From the NCBI GenBank assembly GCA_036245805.1, contig BTRK01000006.1, forward strand, positions 10,696,365 through 10,760,364: a stretch of 64,000 nt of DNA, in the 5' to 3' direction. Below the pieces are notes generated by a model, which was not told the DNA's origin, made no database searches, and saw only the letters and a list, made by a program, of their open reading frames with translations. This stretch comes from Pristionchus mayeri (Eukaryota > Nematoda > Chromadorea > Rhabditida > Neodiplogasteridae). Both the position numbers and the translations under genes were made by a program. Of the stretch, positions 35,421 to 44,802 are shown one piece after another (the stretch's first letter is position 1; every line of letters starts with the position of its first letter).

Positions 35421-36327
35421 ATGAGCGTCTCCCTCCGAATCGCTACTGTATCCGCACTCCTGATCGCCTACGGTAGGTCACAATGCCCCGAGGCTACAGT
35501 ATCCTGAATCGTTCTCTGAATCTACAGTAATCCTGTTACAGTGACCGCCAACTGCGACCCGGGCTGGCGATACCTGCCCACGACCCAGGCCTGCTACAAG
35601 CTGATCGACGATCAGCTCCCCTGGTTAGTTAATTGGCTGGCTAATTAGCTGATTAATTAGTTAATTAACTTAATTACTTCCAGGTCCGTTGCCGAGATCC
35701 GCTGCCTGTACCAGGGCGGTCACCACGTCTCCATCGCCTCCCACGAAGAGAACAGATTCGTACGCGGTAAGCGGCGCCCAATCCTACCGTATCCTGAAAA
35801 TTTCGAAAATCCAGACATTTTGTTTAAAGACCTCGAGAAAGGCCAAAGCTACCGTAACCAATTTCGAAAATTGCAGAAACCGCCCGGCACCAGGAGGTCT
35901 GGCACGGCGCCGCCTTCTTCGGATCCGACTACAACTACGTCCACTCTGACCGCACTCCCTTCGGATACTACGAGGCCTGGGAGAACGGAAGTACGTTACC
36001 AGCGAACCAAAACCCGGTGCCACGATCACAACCCGGACCCGAACCAGAACCTAAACCTCCTGGTTCCAGCCGGCCGTCCCTCGATGAACCGCGCTCGCCG
36101 CTGCATCAAGATCAACTCCAACGGCGATTGGTTCCAGTCCTGCTGCAAGAAGATTGCCGCCGCCGTCTGCAAGAAGGTACGGAACCAGAACCGGTGTGGT
36201 ACCGGGACGATGTCAAGTTCGGTACCAGACGGAACCAGACCTCCTATGGTACCAGGTCTAATCATTCTGGTTGCAGGCCGCCGCTCCCGCCTGGGGCAAC
36301 GACTCGAACAGCCTGCGCCGCGCATAA
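35421..36327 (+). CDS. Secreted C-type lectin domain protein
   Basis: Six exons in phase: 35421-35472, 35542-35623, 35684-35766, 35877-35990, 36070-36176 and 36277-36327; 162 residues. MSVSLRIATVSALLIAYV is a signal peptide, followed by NCDPGWRYL, the usual CTLD opening. ACYKLIDDQLPWSVAEIRC, ASHEENRFV, FFGSDYNY, GYYEAWENG and the Cys pattern RRC..SCC..AVC fit a C-type lectin fold. The EPN/QPD and WND calcium-sugar motifs are absent (WFQSCC stands where WND would be), so calcium-dependent sugar binding is not expected. Nematode CTLD proteins are often secreted and infection-responsive. AATAAA lies at 36537-36542. Introns are 60-110 bp. Confidence 0.9.
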
Positions 36328-37506
36328 GTGCATAAGGATACTGTAGCCGTCTACCGTAACCTGTCCTAGCTCCAGGAGTCGTCCTGGAGACTACTGTAAC
36401 CACCATCTATCGCTTTACCATCTCAGTGCATCGCTGTCTCACCGCTCCCAGTTGTTACGTGTACTACTGTATATTATTGATTGATTGCCCCGCCACCACC
36501 AAATCACATATCGAGTATCCGATAGCTTATACGGATAATAAAGTCTAATTATTGTTTGCTGGTGTTTTCACGATAAGTGCCAAATCTGCAATGATTTAGT
36601 GTTGATAGGCGTTTCCGCCCCGGTTCGACCGGTTTCATCATTTTTGGTGGAGCGAAATTGGGTGGACGATTGGGTGGAGATGCGTTTGCTGCGGCGGAAA
36701 GCGCAAGATTGATAGCTAAGCGGACGATAGAGTGCGGGATTAGAAGATACGAGAGATAGGGAGATTGAGAACTCTATTCTCTATCTTCTTCCGGTGAAGG
36801 GAACAGTTCTCCCGCTTTTTCTCCTCTCTCTCTCTCTCTCCCTTCACTACCTCTTGAAATGGCCTTCGCTCTTCTTTATCGCCATTCGACACCAATAAGG
36901 AAGCAAGACGTTCACACAATCTAACGTCAACAGGATAGTAAACAGTAGCAAGATAGAAAGATCGGCGCTTCTGCACAATCCCGGACAACTTCCAAGATAT
37001 CCGTTTCTAAATGGTTTCAATTTCTATTAGGATATGTCCTTGCATTCCTTTAATAGATCTATTCCAGTACAGGATTCGTATCATATTGTGGTAGTGAATA
37101 CAAATGTGAATTCATTCGGCTTTTTTGTGTTGTTCGGGATTGTGCAGAAGCGCCGAAAGATCAAAGATCAGACAATATTGAGTATCAAAGAAAGGCTAAA
37201 ACACTACAAGAACGATCGAACTACAATCTCGGTTCTACACTGCCGAGACTAGAGATGGCTGCGCAGTAAACGACTCTCCTTATTCAACATGTTCTTACAC
37301 CGCTCAGACAGGTGAGAGAGCATAAAAAGATCAAAGATCAGACACCAGACAAAAACTAAAACACAATAAGAACAGTCGATCTGCTTTGCAGGTGCTCTAG
37401 TGCCGAGACTAGAGATTTTTCGCGGGAAACGATGCCACTCCTTCTGCATGTCCTCACACCGGTCAGGCGAGAGAACATGTGAATTCAAGAGTCGCTCCTT
37501 ACTGAG
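36328..37506. other. Intergenic; lectin 3' end and repeats
   Basis: Holds the lectin polyadenylation signal (36537). The phrase GCCGAGACTAGAGAT recurs at 37240 and 37400, and AGAAAAAGATCAAAGATCAGACA-like text recurs at 37155 and 37325, so a local duplication is present. Hairpin remnants occur at about 37260-37325 and 37430-37490. No gene recognised. Confidence 0.4.
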
Positions 37507-37664
37507 TCTGCACAAGATCGGATGAGAATCTACCGGATGACAACCAAAAAACTTGCAATATCCATTCTACTCGCTTAATAATTTCAGTGAGTATGCGAAT
37601 GAATTCTGAACATCTTGGAGAAGTACTTTGTTGGTTCCTTGCCTGCAATTCTCATCCGACCTAA
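37507..37664. repeat. Diverged MITE, TAGGTCGGATGAG family
   Basis: Begins GATCGGATGAGAATC and ends ATTCTCATCCGACCTAA; inner GATGACAACCAAAAAAC is close to the element at 26536-26721. Arms are partly decayed. Confidence 0.55.
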
Positions 37665-38257
37665 TATGACGGCGCCGGGACCGTGGCAGTACGGTAATTA
37701 CTCATGGTCCGGTGACGGGAGAAGCGAGGTAGGGCCAGTCTGAATGGACGAGATGATGAGATTAGTCGTGATGCGATCATCCCATTGAACTCCTTCCCCC
37801 CACGCACAACCCCAGTCAAAATTAGAAAAAGGAGAACGGATTTGACTTTATACTTGAGACTTGACACGAAACGAAATCGGACTAGTGATTTAGTTTCGAA
37901 CACTGACGCATGGAACCAATTCTTCGCTCCATATTTCGAAAATTCTAATGAAATGGCCTTGATCATTTGCGTTTCGCAACTGCGTGAAGTAATGGAATTG
38001 CAAAACTGATCAATACTTTCTTTGTCTTCGGCGGAAAAATATAAATCTAATTTTTCGACCGCTGCAATTGCCCGTTTGTGTAAATTGCTGAAGTAGCCAG
38101 TGATGGAAAATCTGTACCATCCAATAAAAATTGCAATACACGTTTTCCCAATGACTTTCAAAAAAATGACTCCCATCATTCTGCTTCCCTGGAGTACATT
38201 TACTACCACCTGAACGAAGTAACTCAGGAGAGCGCGGATTGTTGATTGTTGTTCCAC
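37661..38257 (-). CDS. Hypothetical single-exon protein, 198 residues
   Basis: Open frame from ATG 38257 to stop at 37661. Two hydrophobic stretches (LLSYFVQVVVNVL..GVIFLKVIGKTCIAIFIGWY and VKSVLLFLILTGVV) flank a hydrophilic middle with KLDLYFSAEDKESIDQFC and MIKAISLEFSKYGAKNWF that looks coding. The end (FSRHRTMSNYRTATVPAP) overlaps repeat sequence. No family recognised and no promoter signal seen. It may be an exon of a larger gene or chance. Confidence 0.3.
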   Translation of the reverse strand: MEQQSTIRALLSYFVQVVVNVLQGSRMMGVIFLKVIGKTCIAIFIGWYRFSITGYFSNLHKRAIAAVEKLDLYFSAEDKESIDQFCNSITSRSCETQMIKAISLEFSKYGAKNWFHASVFETKSLVRFRFVSSLKYKVKSVLLFLILTGVVRGGKEFNGMIASRLISSSRPFRLALPRFSRHRTMSNYRTATVPAPSY

Positions 38258-38429
38258 AGTCTCAGTAGTCGACTACTGACTGAACGCCGTCGCAGCTTGA
38301 TAAATGTCAGTTGTGAAACATAAAATATTCTCTCCTTTCGGAGATACGAAGTTTTGTGCAGAAGAATTCTGAATTTTCCTTTCATATTTTACAAGTTCAA
38401 TGGCGTTTTTAAACAGAATATTGAAACAA

Positions 38430-39250
38430 AAATGATACTGGTCACTGGAAAAATCGATTCAGGTGACATAAAAAACTCATACATGTGTTTTCGATGGATG
38501 ATCACAGAGGATCTCTGATTATTCACGTTTCCTCTTGACTCCACTCCGTCTCATTTTCCCACAAACTCTTACTAATTCGTTGTACTAGTCACTCAGTTAG
38601 CACGATAAATCTCGGCAACTCATTCGTTACTCTCAATCATGTCAAAAGGCACTCTCGATTACGCCATTTCTATACGATCTCTTGATTGACGAGATAGTAT
38701 GGGATAGAAGAGAGTAACACGGGCTGCAATCACTAATCATTCGAGATTTCAATGTTGTTCGAGATCGGGAACGGAGCAAAATCGAAATGGGAGAGCAGAA
38801 AAAGGAGAGGAAACGAGACGAGGAAGCGAAACTTCACTGCAACTTACACAGCCTGCACTAATTTGGACATAATTTGATGAGTTTCGCAAGCATGCAATTA
38901 TTCAACATTTACACACAACCTCCATACAATGATCGAAGATACTGAGAATTTTGAGCAATCGTTTCGGAGTTAATCTGCATAATTTGACAAGTTCAAATTC
39001 TACTGGCTGTGAAATCAAAATGAAGAAACTAAAACGGTGCTGTTACAGGATACGTCGATTCAGTAGACATCAAAAACTGATAAATAGGTTTCCAGTTGAT
39101 GATCTCCAAGGATCTCTGATTGTTCACGTTTCCTCTTGACTCCAATCTGTCTCATTTCTCCACAAACCCTTACTAATTCGTTGTACTGAGATGAGAAAGC
39201 GAAACTTCACTGCAACTTGCTCAGCCTGCACTCATTTGCACATAATTGGG
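38430..39250. repeat. Diverged tandem duplication
   Basis: GATCTCTGATT.TTCACGTTTCCTCTTGACTCCA occurs at 38508 and 39111, TTACTAATTCGTTGTACT at 38569 and 39170, and AGCGAAACTTCACTGCAACTT at 38826 and 39198, in the same order. The unit is several hundred bases. No coding content. Confidence 0.65.
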
Positions 39251-39284
39251 AAAGTAATGAGAAGATGAAGTGAGTAAGGACGCA

Positions 39285-39361
39285 ATTACTCTGTTCTGAC
39301 ACATAATCGCAACACAAAAATGTGCCTAGGCAGGTTGAAGATGCATGCAGAAGTTGAATGG
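39285..39361. repeat. Dispersed repeat, inverted copy at 63858-63951
   Basis: CTGTTCTGACA.A.AATC.CAACACAAAAATGTGCCTA and the following AAGTTGAATGGGTAATTA match the reverse complement of 63858-63951 with few differences. Confidence 0.6.
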
Positions 39362-39429
39362 GTAATTATATTAGGTTGTTGCGAAAGTCTTGCTCGGCGT
39401 TTGATCTATCCGATTTTTCTCCCTTCTTA

Positions 39430-40670
39430 TTGGGGTGTCCGGAAAGTTCGTATATTTTTTTGTTTTTATTTTTTATTCAATGCTTTACAATTATCAGTGA
39501 CCAATGTATGCCCCTTCTTTCTCACTACCTCCCTCCAGCGATTGGGCAGGGTCTCGATTCCTCTCTTCCAGAATGCGGGTTTCTTCGAGACCGCCCAGTT
39601 CACGAAAGCCCTCACAACTTCATCTCGATTCTTGAACTTCTTTCCTTTGCAGAAGTCAAAGAGAGAGCGGAAGCAGTGGTAGTCGCATGGGGAGAGATCC
39701 GGGGAATACGGTGGATGGGGAATCCTCTCGATCTTCAGCTCGTCCATTTTCTTCTGGGTCATCTTCGCTCGATGTGGGCGAGCATTGTCCATCAGAAGAA
39801 GAACCTGGTTCAGGAGTCTGGGAGGGACTCTGATCGCGACATCTTCCAGTTGTTCAGAGAAGAGGTCGGCATTGATGCTGGTGCCAGGGGCGAGGATCTC
39901 CCAGTAGATGGGACCGAGCACTGAGAAGAAGAAGCAGAGGAGTTCCTTCTTTCCGTGCTCTTCCTTCTTCGGGACGGGCGTGGGCTTCTCATCTGCATCC
40001 ACCCATTGCAGTCTCCTCACAGGGTTATCGTACGAGATCCACTTCTCATCTGTAGCGATGATGGAATTGACCCATCGAAGATTGGATCTACGATGGAGTA
40101 ATTCCCGACAGACTTGAACACGATTTTTCAGCTGCTCGGGGGAGAGGTCATGGGGAAACACTTGTGGGAGTTTCGGCTTCTTCCCAGATCGATGGAGGAT
40201 ATCGGACACCGTTGATCTGGGAGTACCAGTATCCTTCTTCAACTCACGCACACTGGCCATGGACTTGCGCTTCAGTGTGCGGAGAACGAGAGGCTGATCG
40301 AGGGAGGGAGGGCGTCCAGAGCGGGGTTGATCATCGAGACCAAACTCCCCTTTCTTGAAGCGGGAGAACCACTTATAGCAGAAGTGTATGGAGGGGGGGG
40401 GGGCGTCAGCTCCTTCCGACTGGGCCAGGGCAGAGTGGGCCTCCTTCACGGATCGGCCAAGACGGTAGTAATGAAGTAAAACTGCTCGGAGGTAGAGATG
40501 GGAGTCCATCACAAGAATCAATGTAGCAACTAGGAGACTGATTAAATCCTCTCACTACTCAACGTCAGAATGATGCAATACATTGTTGACAAACAGATTG
40601 CGCAATCACTGCATTTGATCGCGAACTGACTTTTTTCCGAAGCATTATACGAACTTTCCGGACACCCCAA
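39430..40670. mobile_element. Complete inner mariner transposon
   Basis: Inverted ends TTGGGGTGTCCGGAAAGTTC.. at 39430 and their inverse ending at 40670, with TA duplications at 39428-39429 and 40671-40672. It carries an undamaged transposase. It interrupts the outer element, so it is the younger of the two. Confidence 0.92.
39466..40521 (-). CDS. Mariner transposase, apparently intact
   Basis: 351 residues, the usual mariner length, single exon. Helix-turn-helix region near residues 85-115 (SVRELKKDTGTPRSTVSDIL), first catalytic Asp in IATDEKWISYDN, second in LLMDNARPH, third in PPYSPDLSPCDYHCF. The spacing between the second and third is 34 residues, giving D34D. A run of ten G in the DNA (about 40390-40400) is crossed without a frame change. 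An intact frame, matching terminal repeats and TA duplication make recent activity plausible. It catalyses cut-and-paste transposition in the nucleus. Confidence 0.95.
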   Translation of the reverse strand: MILVMDSHLYLRAVLLHYYRLGRSVKEAHSALAQSEGADAPPPSIHFCYKWFSRFKKGEFGLDDQPRSGRPPSLDQPLVLRTLKRKSMASVRELKKDTGTPRSTVSDILHRSGKKPKLPQVFPHDLSPEQLKNRVQVCRELLHRRSNLRWVNSIIATDEKWISYDNPVRRLQWVDADEKPTPVPKKEEHGKKELLCFFFSVLGPIYWEILAPGTSINADLFSEQLEDVAIRVPPRLLNQVLLLMDNARPHRAKMTQKKMDELKIERIPHPPYSPDLSPCDYHCFRSLFDFCKGKKFKNRDEVVRAFVNWAVSKKPAFWKRGIETLPNRWREVVRKKGHTLVTDNCKALNKK

Positions 40671-41580
40671 TAACTCCAGTGCCTGATATCTCAGAATTGT
40701 TGAAGAGGGTGAACTGTTGTTTCATGAGCATAATTGATTTCAATCGTGTTCAGAATACATCCCATGAAATTTGAGATTTCATAAATTAGCAAAAATTTTG
40801 CGAAATTTTGCAACGAAATTTGGGTTGAATTCTGATCTGTCAGATACAAGAGATCGAAGTCCAAATAATATCCATATATATTTTGGAAGAGCATATCGTG
40901 CTCGTTAATACCAGTACAAAAGATCTATCATTCAAGCTGCGCAAGAAATTAAAACTTGATAGAAATATCAAATTCAGCATTCCAAGAACCCTTTCAATGA
41001 TTTGAATAGCCATATCTAGTCAACGCAATTATGAATAATTCCGGTACTTCATTTTTAAGAAGTACAATATTTATAATTTCGATCGATATTGATCCCTGCG
41101 TCTCCTTACCCAAAAACGTGAAGAGAAAATCGTATTTAGCTAAAATGTGTTCACTATAAATTCCCAAAAAAGGACACGTCTAAAGAAGGGATTTTAGCAC
41201 AGACTTATAGCAAGTGATCATAAGTTATGTAGTAACATAGCTGTGTACGATTGTACTTCAGGTATGGCCATATCTCTATTCTCCATAAAATTATGATAGA
41301 AGGAAAAGTCATCTTGATTGACTCATGTCGCAAGATTTGAACTATAAGTACGCATTCCTAAATGAAATGAGAGGTCTGATCTAAGGTGCGCTAGAATGAA
41401 CATTGATACCCTCATAGTATAAGAAAAACCAGGTAAGTCTGAAATGAATTCGAATGCCAACACAGACAGAAGTATTAAAATGATAAAAGCGAGCAAGACT
41501 TTCGCAACAACCTAATACGTATGTGAAGAGGCTAATCTACTTGACATGCCGGGTCCTCTCGTATTTATTAACACACCAGC

Positions 41581-41608
41581 CGATTGCGCGCGCCACGGCG
41601 CGCGCAAT
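41581..41608 (-). terminator. Candidate Helitron 3'-terminal hairpin
   Basis: Perfect 14-bp arms CGATTGCGCGCGCC / GGCGCGCGCAATCG with a 2-nt loop; allowing one mismatch it extends to CCAG / CTGG. A GC-rich hairpin near the 3' end is a Helitron hallmark, thought to stop rolling-circle transfer. The distance to the CTGG end is shorter than usual. Confidence 0.5.
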
Positions 41609-41702
41609 CGACTGGCGTGCGCCGGGTCGTTTTCTTAGTTGGCTAGCTTTCAAGTGTCCCCATAGGTTTCTCAACTCATCGATTTATTCTTTCGCAATTT
41701 AT

Positions 41703-41944
41703 TCAGAGAACTTCTTCGAATACAATGTTTGTCTGTCGATTAGAATCAGCTTGAACAATTAAACCTTCCTTTGAACGAACTCGGGAAAGAGCAACGTATA
41801 ATTGACCGTGAGAGAATACTTCCGAAGGGATCCAGAGGCCAATGTTAGAGAAGGACTGACCCTGGGACTTGTTAATGGAGAGGGCATACGAATGGCGAAC
41901 GGGGAATTGAGTACGTCTAACTTTGAAGGAAAGGTTCTTATCAT
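41703..41944 (-). pseudogene. Helitron helicase C-terminal end (after the LINE insertion)
   Basis: Minus strand reads [20 protein letters not shown], then [20 protein letters not shown], then [16 protein letters not shown], ending NIVFEEVL and a stop at 41703. These are helicase motifs V and VI of PIF1/Helitron helicases. It continues directly from RIDCYHD at 44.81 kb once the LINE is removed. Confidence 0.85.
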
Positions 41945-44802
41945 ATTTTATCTACGCTCGGCGGCGCAACGAAAGACGAATAATTACTTATGTGTTATGA
42001 TACAAGAGAGTTGACTCTCCTCACACTGAGGTCAAATACGATAGGAAGGGGGGAATGGGGGGGAAGGAGGTGCAATCGTAAAATGCGAAGATCCAATCGG
42101 CTGGTCTCATCTGTCTTCGTCTGTTCTGATGGGGAGTTTTATCGAGGAGGAGGCACTCGAGGTAGATCAGGTAGACTCTGCTCCGAGATCCAGCGTCAGG
42201 GGATCTCTAAAGGGGGGAGGGGTGAGAATGAAGGAATGTGGTAAGGTAGTGGAAGGAGGGAATACTATTGGAAAATATATTTCCGAAAATCAAATTCTAG
42301 AGCTATCAATCTCTTCTTGAAGACAGGGATGCTGGGGGATGACAATACATGGGTGGGGAGAGCGTTTAAAATCCTAGCAACTCTACGAGAAAAACAATGA
42401 TATCGAGGTGTGGATCTGGTTTTCTCAATATAGATTCCAAAGTTGTTGGTCCTTTCTCTTAGGGGAGCAAACAGGAAAAATTTACTTCTATCGAGTATGG
42501 TGTCTCCATACATGATCCTACGGGCCAGGACTAGATCATAAGTGACTCTCCTCTCAAAAAGCGCTTGAAGACCGAGGAAGGACAGACGTTGAGAGTAGGA
42601 GGGAAGACCAAGAGGATATGATGGAGATGGAAAGCATCTATAGTATAGAATACGAGTGAATTTCTCTTGTATTTTCTCAAGCTTCTGACTCTGTTTCTTG
42701 ATATGAGGGTTCCAGAAGAGGCAAGCGAATTCAATGTGAGGGAGAACATATGTTTTAAAGCATTTGATAAGGATAGTGGGATCATTAACGGATACAGCAC
42801 GAAGCATAATATGCATGACAGTGGTGGCTTTTTTTACACGATCATCAATACTGGCAGAGTTATTTAGGGTGGGCAGTACTTGGACGCCGAGATCGCGTTG
42901 TTGAGGGACTTGCTCGAGGATAACATTATTAATGAGATAATGAGGAGCAAGAGAAGAACCTATGTGGAGATGTGTGCATTTAGATTCGGAGAGAGATAAT
43001 TGATTGGATACAGTCCATGAATAGATAGCATCTAGGGCATACTGTAATTGGGCAGTGCGAGAGGCTTTATTTTTACTGGAATAGGAAACATAAATCTTAA
43101 TGTCATCTGCATATGCTTTCACAAACACATCGGGGAAGGGAGCAATGACATATGTAATATCAGATATATAAAGAGAGAATAGAATAGGCCCTAGTACAGA
43201 TCCTTGTGGTACGCCGGAGAGAACAGGGAAGGACTTAGATACGGTAGTACCTAACCTTACGGAGAAGTGCCTATCCGTTACAAAATCAGAGATCCAATTT
43301 AGAAGGTTACCATTAATACCATAATGCAAGCATTTAGAGATAAGCTTGGGAAAGGGGACGGTGTCAAATGCACGAGAGAAGTCGAGGTAAATAACATCAG
43401 TTTGCTCTTTACGGGAATGAGCGAAGGTCCAGTCATTTTCACAGTCTACGAGGTTGGTAAGAACAGAGGCACCGGATCGAAAACCATGTTGGTAATTAGG
43501 AATGATATTGGAGCGGTAAAGGTAAGGGGCAAGCTTATGCTTGACAAGGCGTTCCATTGTTTTAGAGGCGGGAGACAGTATGGAGATAGGGCGATAAGAG
43601 TCGGGTACTTGGGGATTCTTGTTTGGTTTGGGGATTGGGGTAATGAGTGAGAATTTCCATAGTGATGGGACAGTGCCGGTTTCCATACTAATATTGAAAA
43701 TATCGCACAGGGGGAGGGAGAGGGCATGTGCACATTTACGAAAGACAATCTGAGGAATGTTATCATGGCCCGTAGAGCATGATGGTGAGAGCTGCTTTAA
43801 AGCCTTATACACGTCATGGGGGAAGAAAGATACATTTCTTAGATATGAGGAAGAGGGGTGGGAGGGAATGGATGGTAATAATCCGTCATCAAGTGTGAAG
43901 TGGGATGCAAATCGGGATGCAAGGGAATTTGCTATGTCTAAGGTACTAGTTGCGATATTTCCAGAGGAATCAATAAGTTGTTTGGGGATGGATGGCTTCG
44001 GTTGGGTAAGGGTACGGATGTGACGGTAGAGATCTTTAGTGTTTTTTAGTTTTTTATGTTCGCAAAATTGGTTCCATTTTTTAATTTGGAATAATAGATC
44101 TCTACTGCACTTCTCGTATTGAAGGCGAATTGAGAGTAAATTATACTTTGTGAACAGAGAATTTCGGTGTTTAATTAGCTTTCGGATATGAGGGGGATAA
44201 GAATGGGTAGCAGGCTTAGGGCAGTGATACGGTACGAAAAGATCAATCGCGTGGTGGATTACAGAGACAAATTTAGAATACATGTTCTCAGGGTCAGGAG
44301 CTTGTGAAAATGTTGTAAACCAGTCGAAAGTGAGAAGGAAGGACGAGAGGTGGTCATAGTTGGCGCGAGCGAAATCTCTAACTAACGATTGAGCGGGAGG
44401 GAGGCATCTTGAATCAATTGAGAAGGATATACCAAAATGATCGGATGTAGGAAAGGAGGGAATTACAGAGGGGTTGTGTACTATGGATGAATCACTAGCA
44501 AGTAGCCAATCAATGCATCGATCTATCCTAGTGGGACTACGGATTAGATGGCTGAGGTCGGAAGTAGAAACGAAGGAGTGAAGTGATTGTTCTGTGGCTG
44601 GAATGGCACTGGAAATGATGTCGCTATTGAAATCTCCTATGAATATGATTGGGTGGGGACTGGTGGTAAGAAGGTCTGAGAGACCATCAACGAGGTTTTC
44701 TGTCTGGGTCGTACTGTAGCTAGGAGGTCGGTACACAACACAAAGACGAATGAAAGAGGACGAGGAAGTGAGCAAATCAATGGAGAGGGATTCAATATAA
44801 TA
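41945..44802 (-). mobile_element. 5'-truncated LINE inserted in the Helitron helicase
   Basis: Non-LTR retrotransposon of CR1/jockey-like type. Both junctions carry TATCAT (41939-41944 and 44803-44808), and the helicase frame is restored if the insert and one TATCAT are removed. The 5' end is cut inside the endonuclease domain. Confidence 0.8.
42265..44802 (-). CDS. LINE endonuclease (partial) and reverse transcriptase
   Basis: About 845 codons open without interruption. The endonuclease remnant shows CVVYRPPSY, FIGDFNSD and SDHFGISFS. The reverse transcriptase shows YRPISILSPASKTMERL, IYLDFSRAFDTV, SGVPQGSVLGPILFSLYISD and the catalytic KAYADDIKIY (YADD). The C-terminal region includes FIEFACLFWNP-like text and ends KKRLIALEFDFRKYIFQ. 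The frame opens upstream at an ATG (44859) that lies in Helitron sequence, so that start is not the element's own. The intact reverse transcriptase indicates a young insertion, dead only because of the 5' truncation. Confidence 0.88.
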   Translation of the reverse strand, partial: YYIESLSIDLLTSSSSFIRLCVVYRPPSYSTTQTENLVDGLSDLLTTSPHPIIFIGDFNSDIISSAIPATEQSLHSFVSTSDLSHLIRSPTRIDRCIDWLLASDSSIVHNPSVIPSFPTSDHFGISFSIDSRCLPPAQSLVRDFARANYDHLSSFLLTFDWFTTFSQAPDPENMYSKFVSVIHHAIDLFVPYHCPKPATHSYPPHIRKLIKHRNSLFTKYNLLSIRLQYEKCSRDLLFQIKKWNQFCEHKKLKNTKDLYRHIRTLTQPKPSIPKQLIDSSGNIATSTLDIANSLASRFASHFTLDDGLLPSIPSHPSSSYLRNVSFFPHDVYKALKQLSPSCSTGHDNIPQIVFRKCAHALSLPLCDIFNISMETGTVPSLWKFSLITPIPKPNKNPQVPDSYRPISILSPASKTMERLVKHKLAPYLYRSNIIPNYQHGFRSGASVLTNLVDCENDWTFAHSRKEQTDVIYLDFSRAFDTVPFPKLISKCLHYGINGNLLNWISDFVTDRHFSVRLGTTVSKSFPVLSGVPQGSVLGPILFSLYISDITYVIAPFPDVFVKAYADDIKIYVSYSSKNKASRTAQLQYALDAIYSWTVSNQLSLSESKCTHLHIGSSLAPHYLINNVILEQVPQQRDLGVQVLPTLNNSASIDDRVKKATTVMHIMLRAVSVNDPTILIKCFKTYVLPHIEFACLFWNPHIKKQSQKLEKIQEKFTRILYYRCFPSPSYPLGLPSYSQRLSFLGLQALFERRVTYDLVLARRIMYGDTILDRSKFFLFAPLRERTNNFGIYIEKTRSTPRYHCFSRRVARILNALPTHVLSSPSIPVFKKRLIALEFDFRKYIFQ

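Larger units (their letters stand above)
39371..41515. mobile_element. Outer mariner-like element, interrupted by a second mariner
   Basis: Perfect 26-bp inverted ends: 39371-39396 begins TTAGGTTGTTGCGAAAGTC and 41490-41515 ends with its inverse. TA flanks both sides (39369-39370 and 41516-41517). Removing the inner element leaves about 904 bp with no transposase frame, so it is a non-autonomous or decayed copy. The 67-codon frame at 40691-40894 is not recognisable. Confidence 0.85.

Noticed and set aside
39320..39924. Plus-strand frames of 120 and 188 codons
   Set aside because: They are antisense shadows of the mariner transposase.
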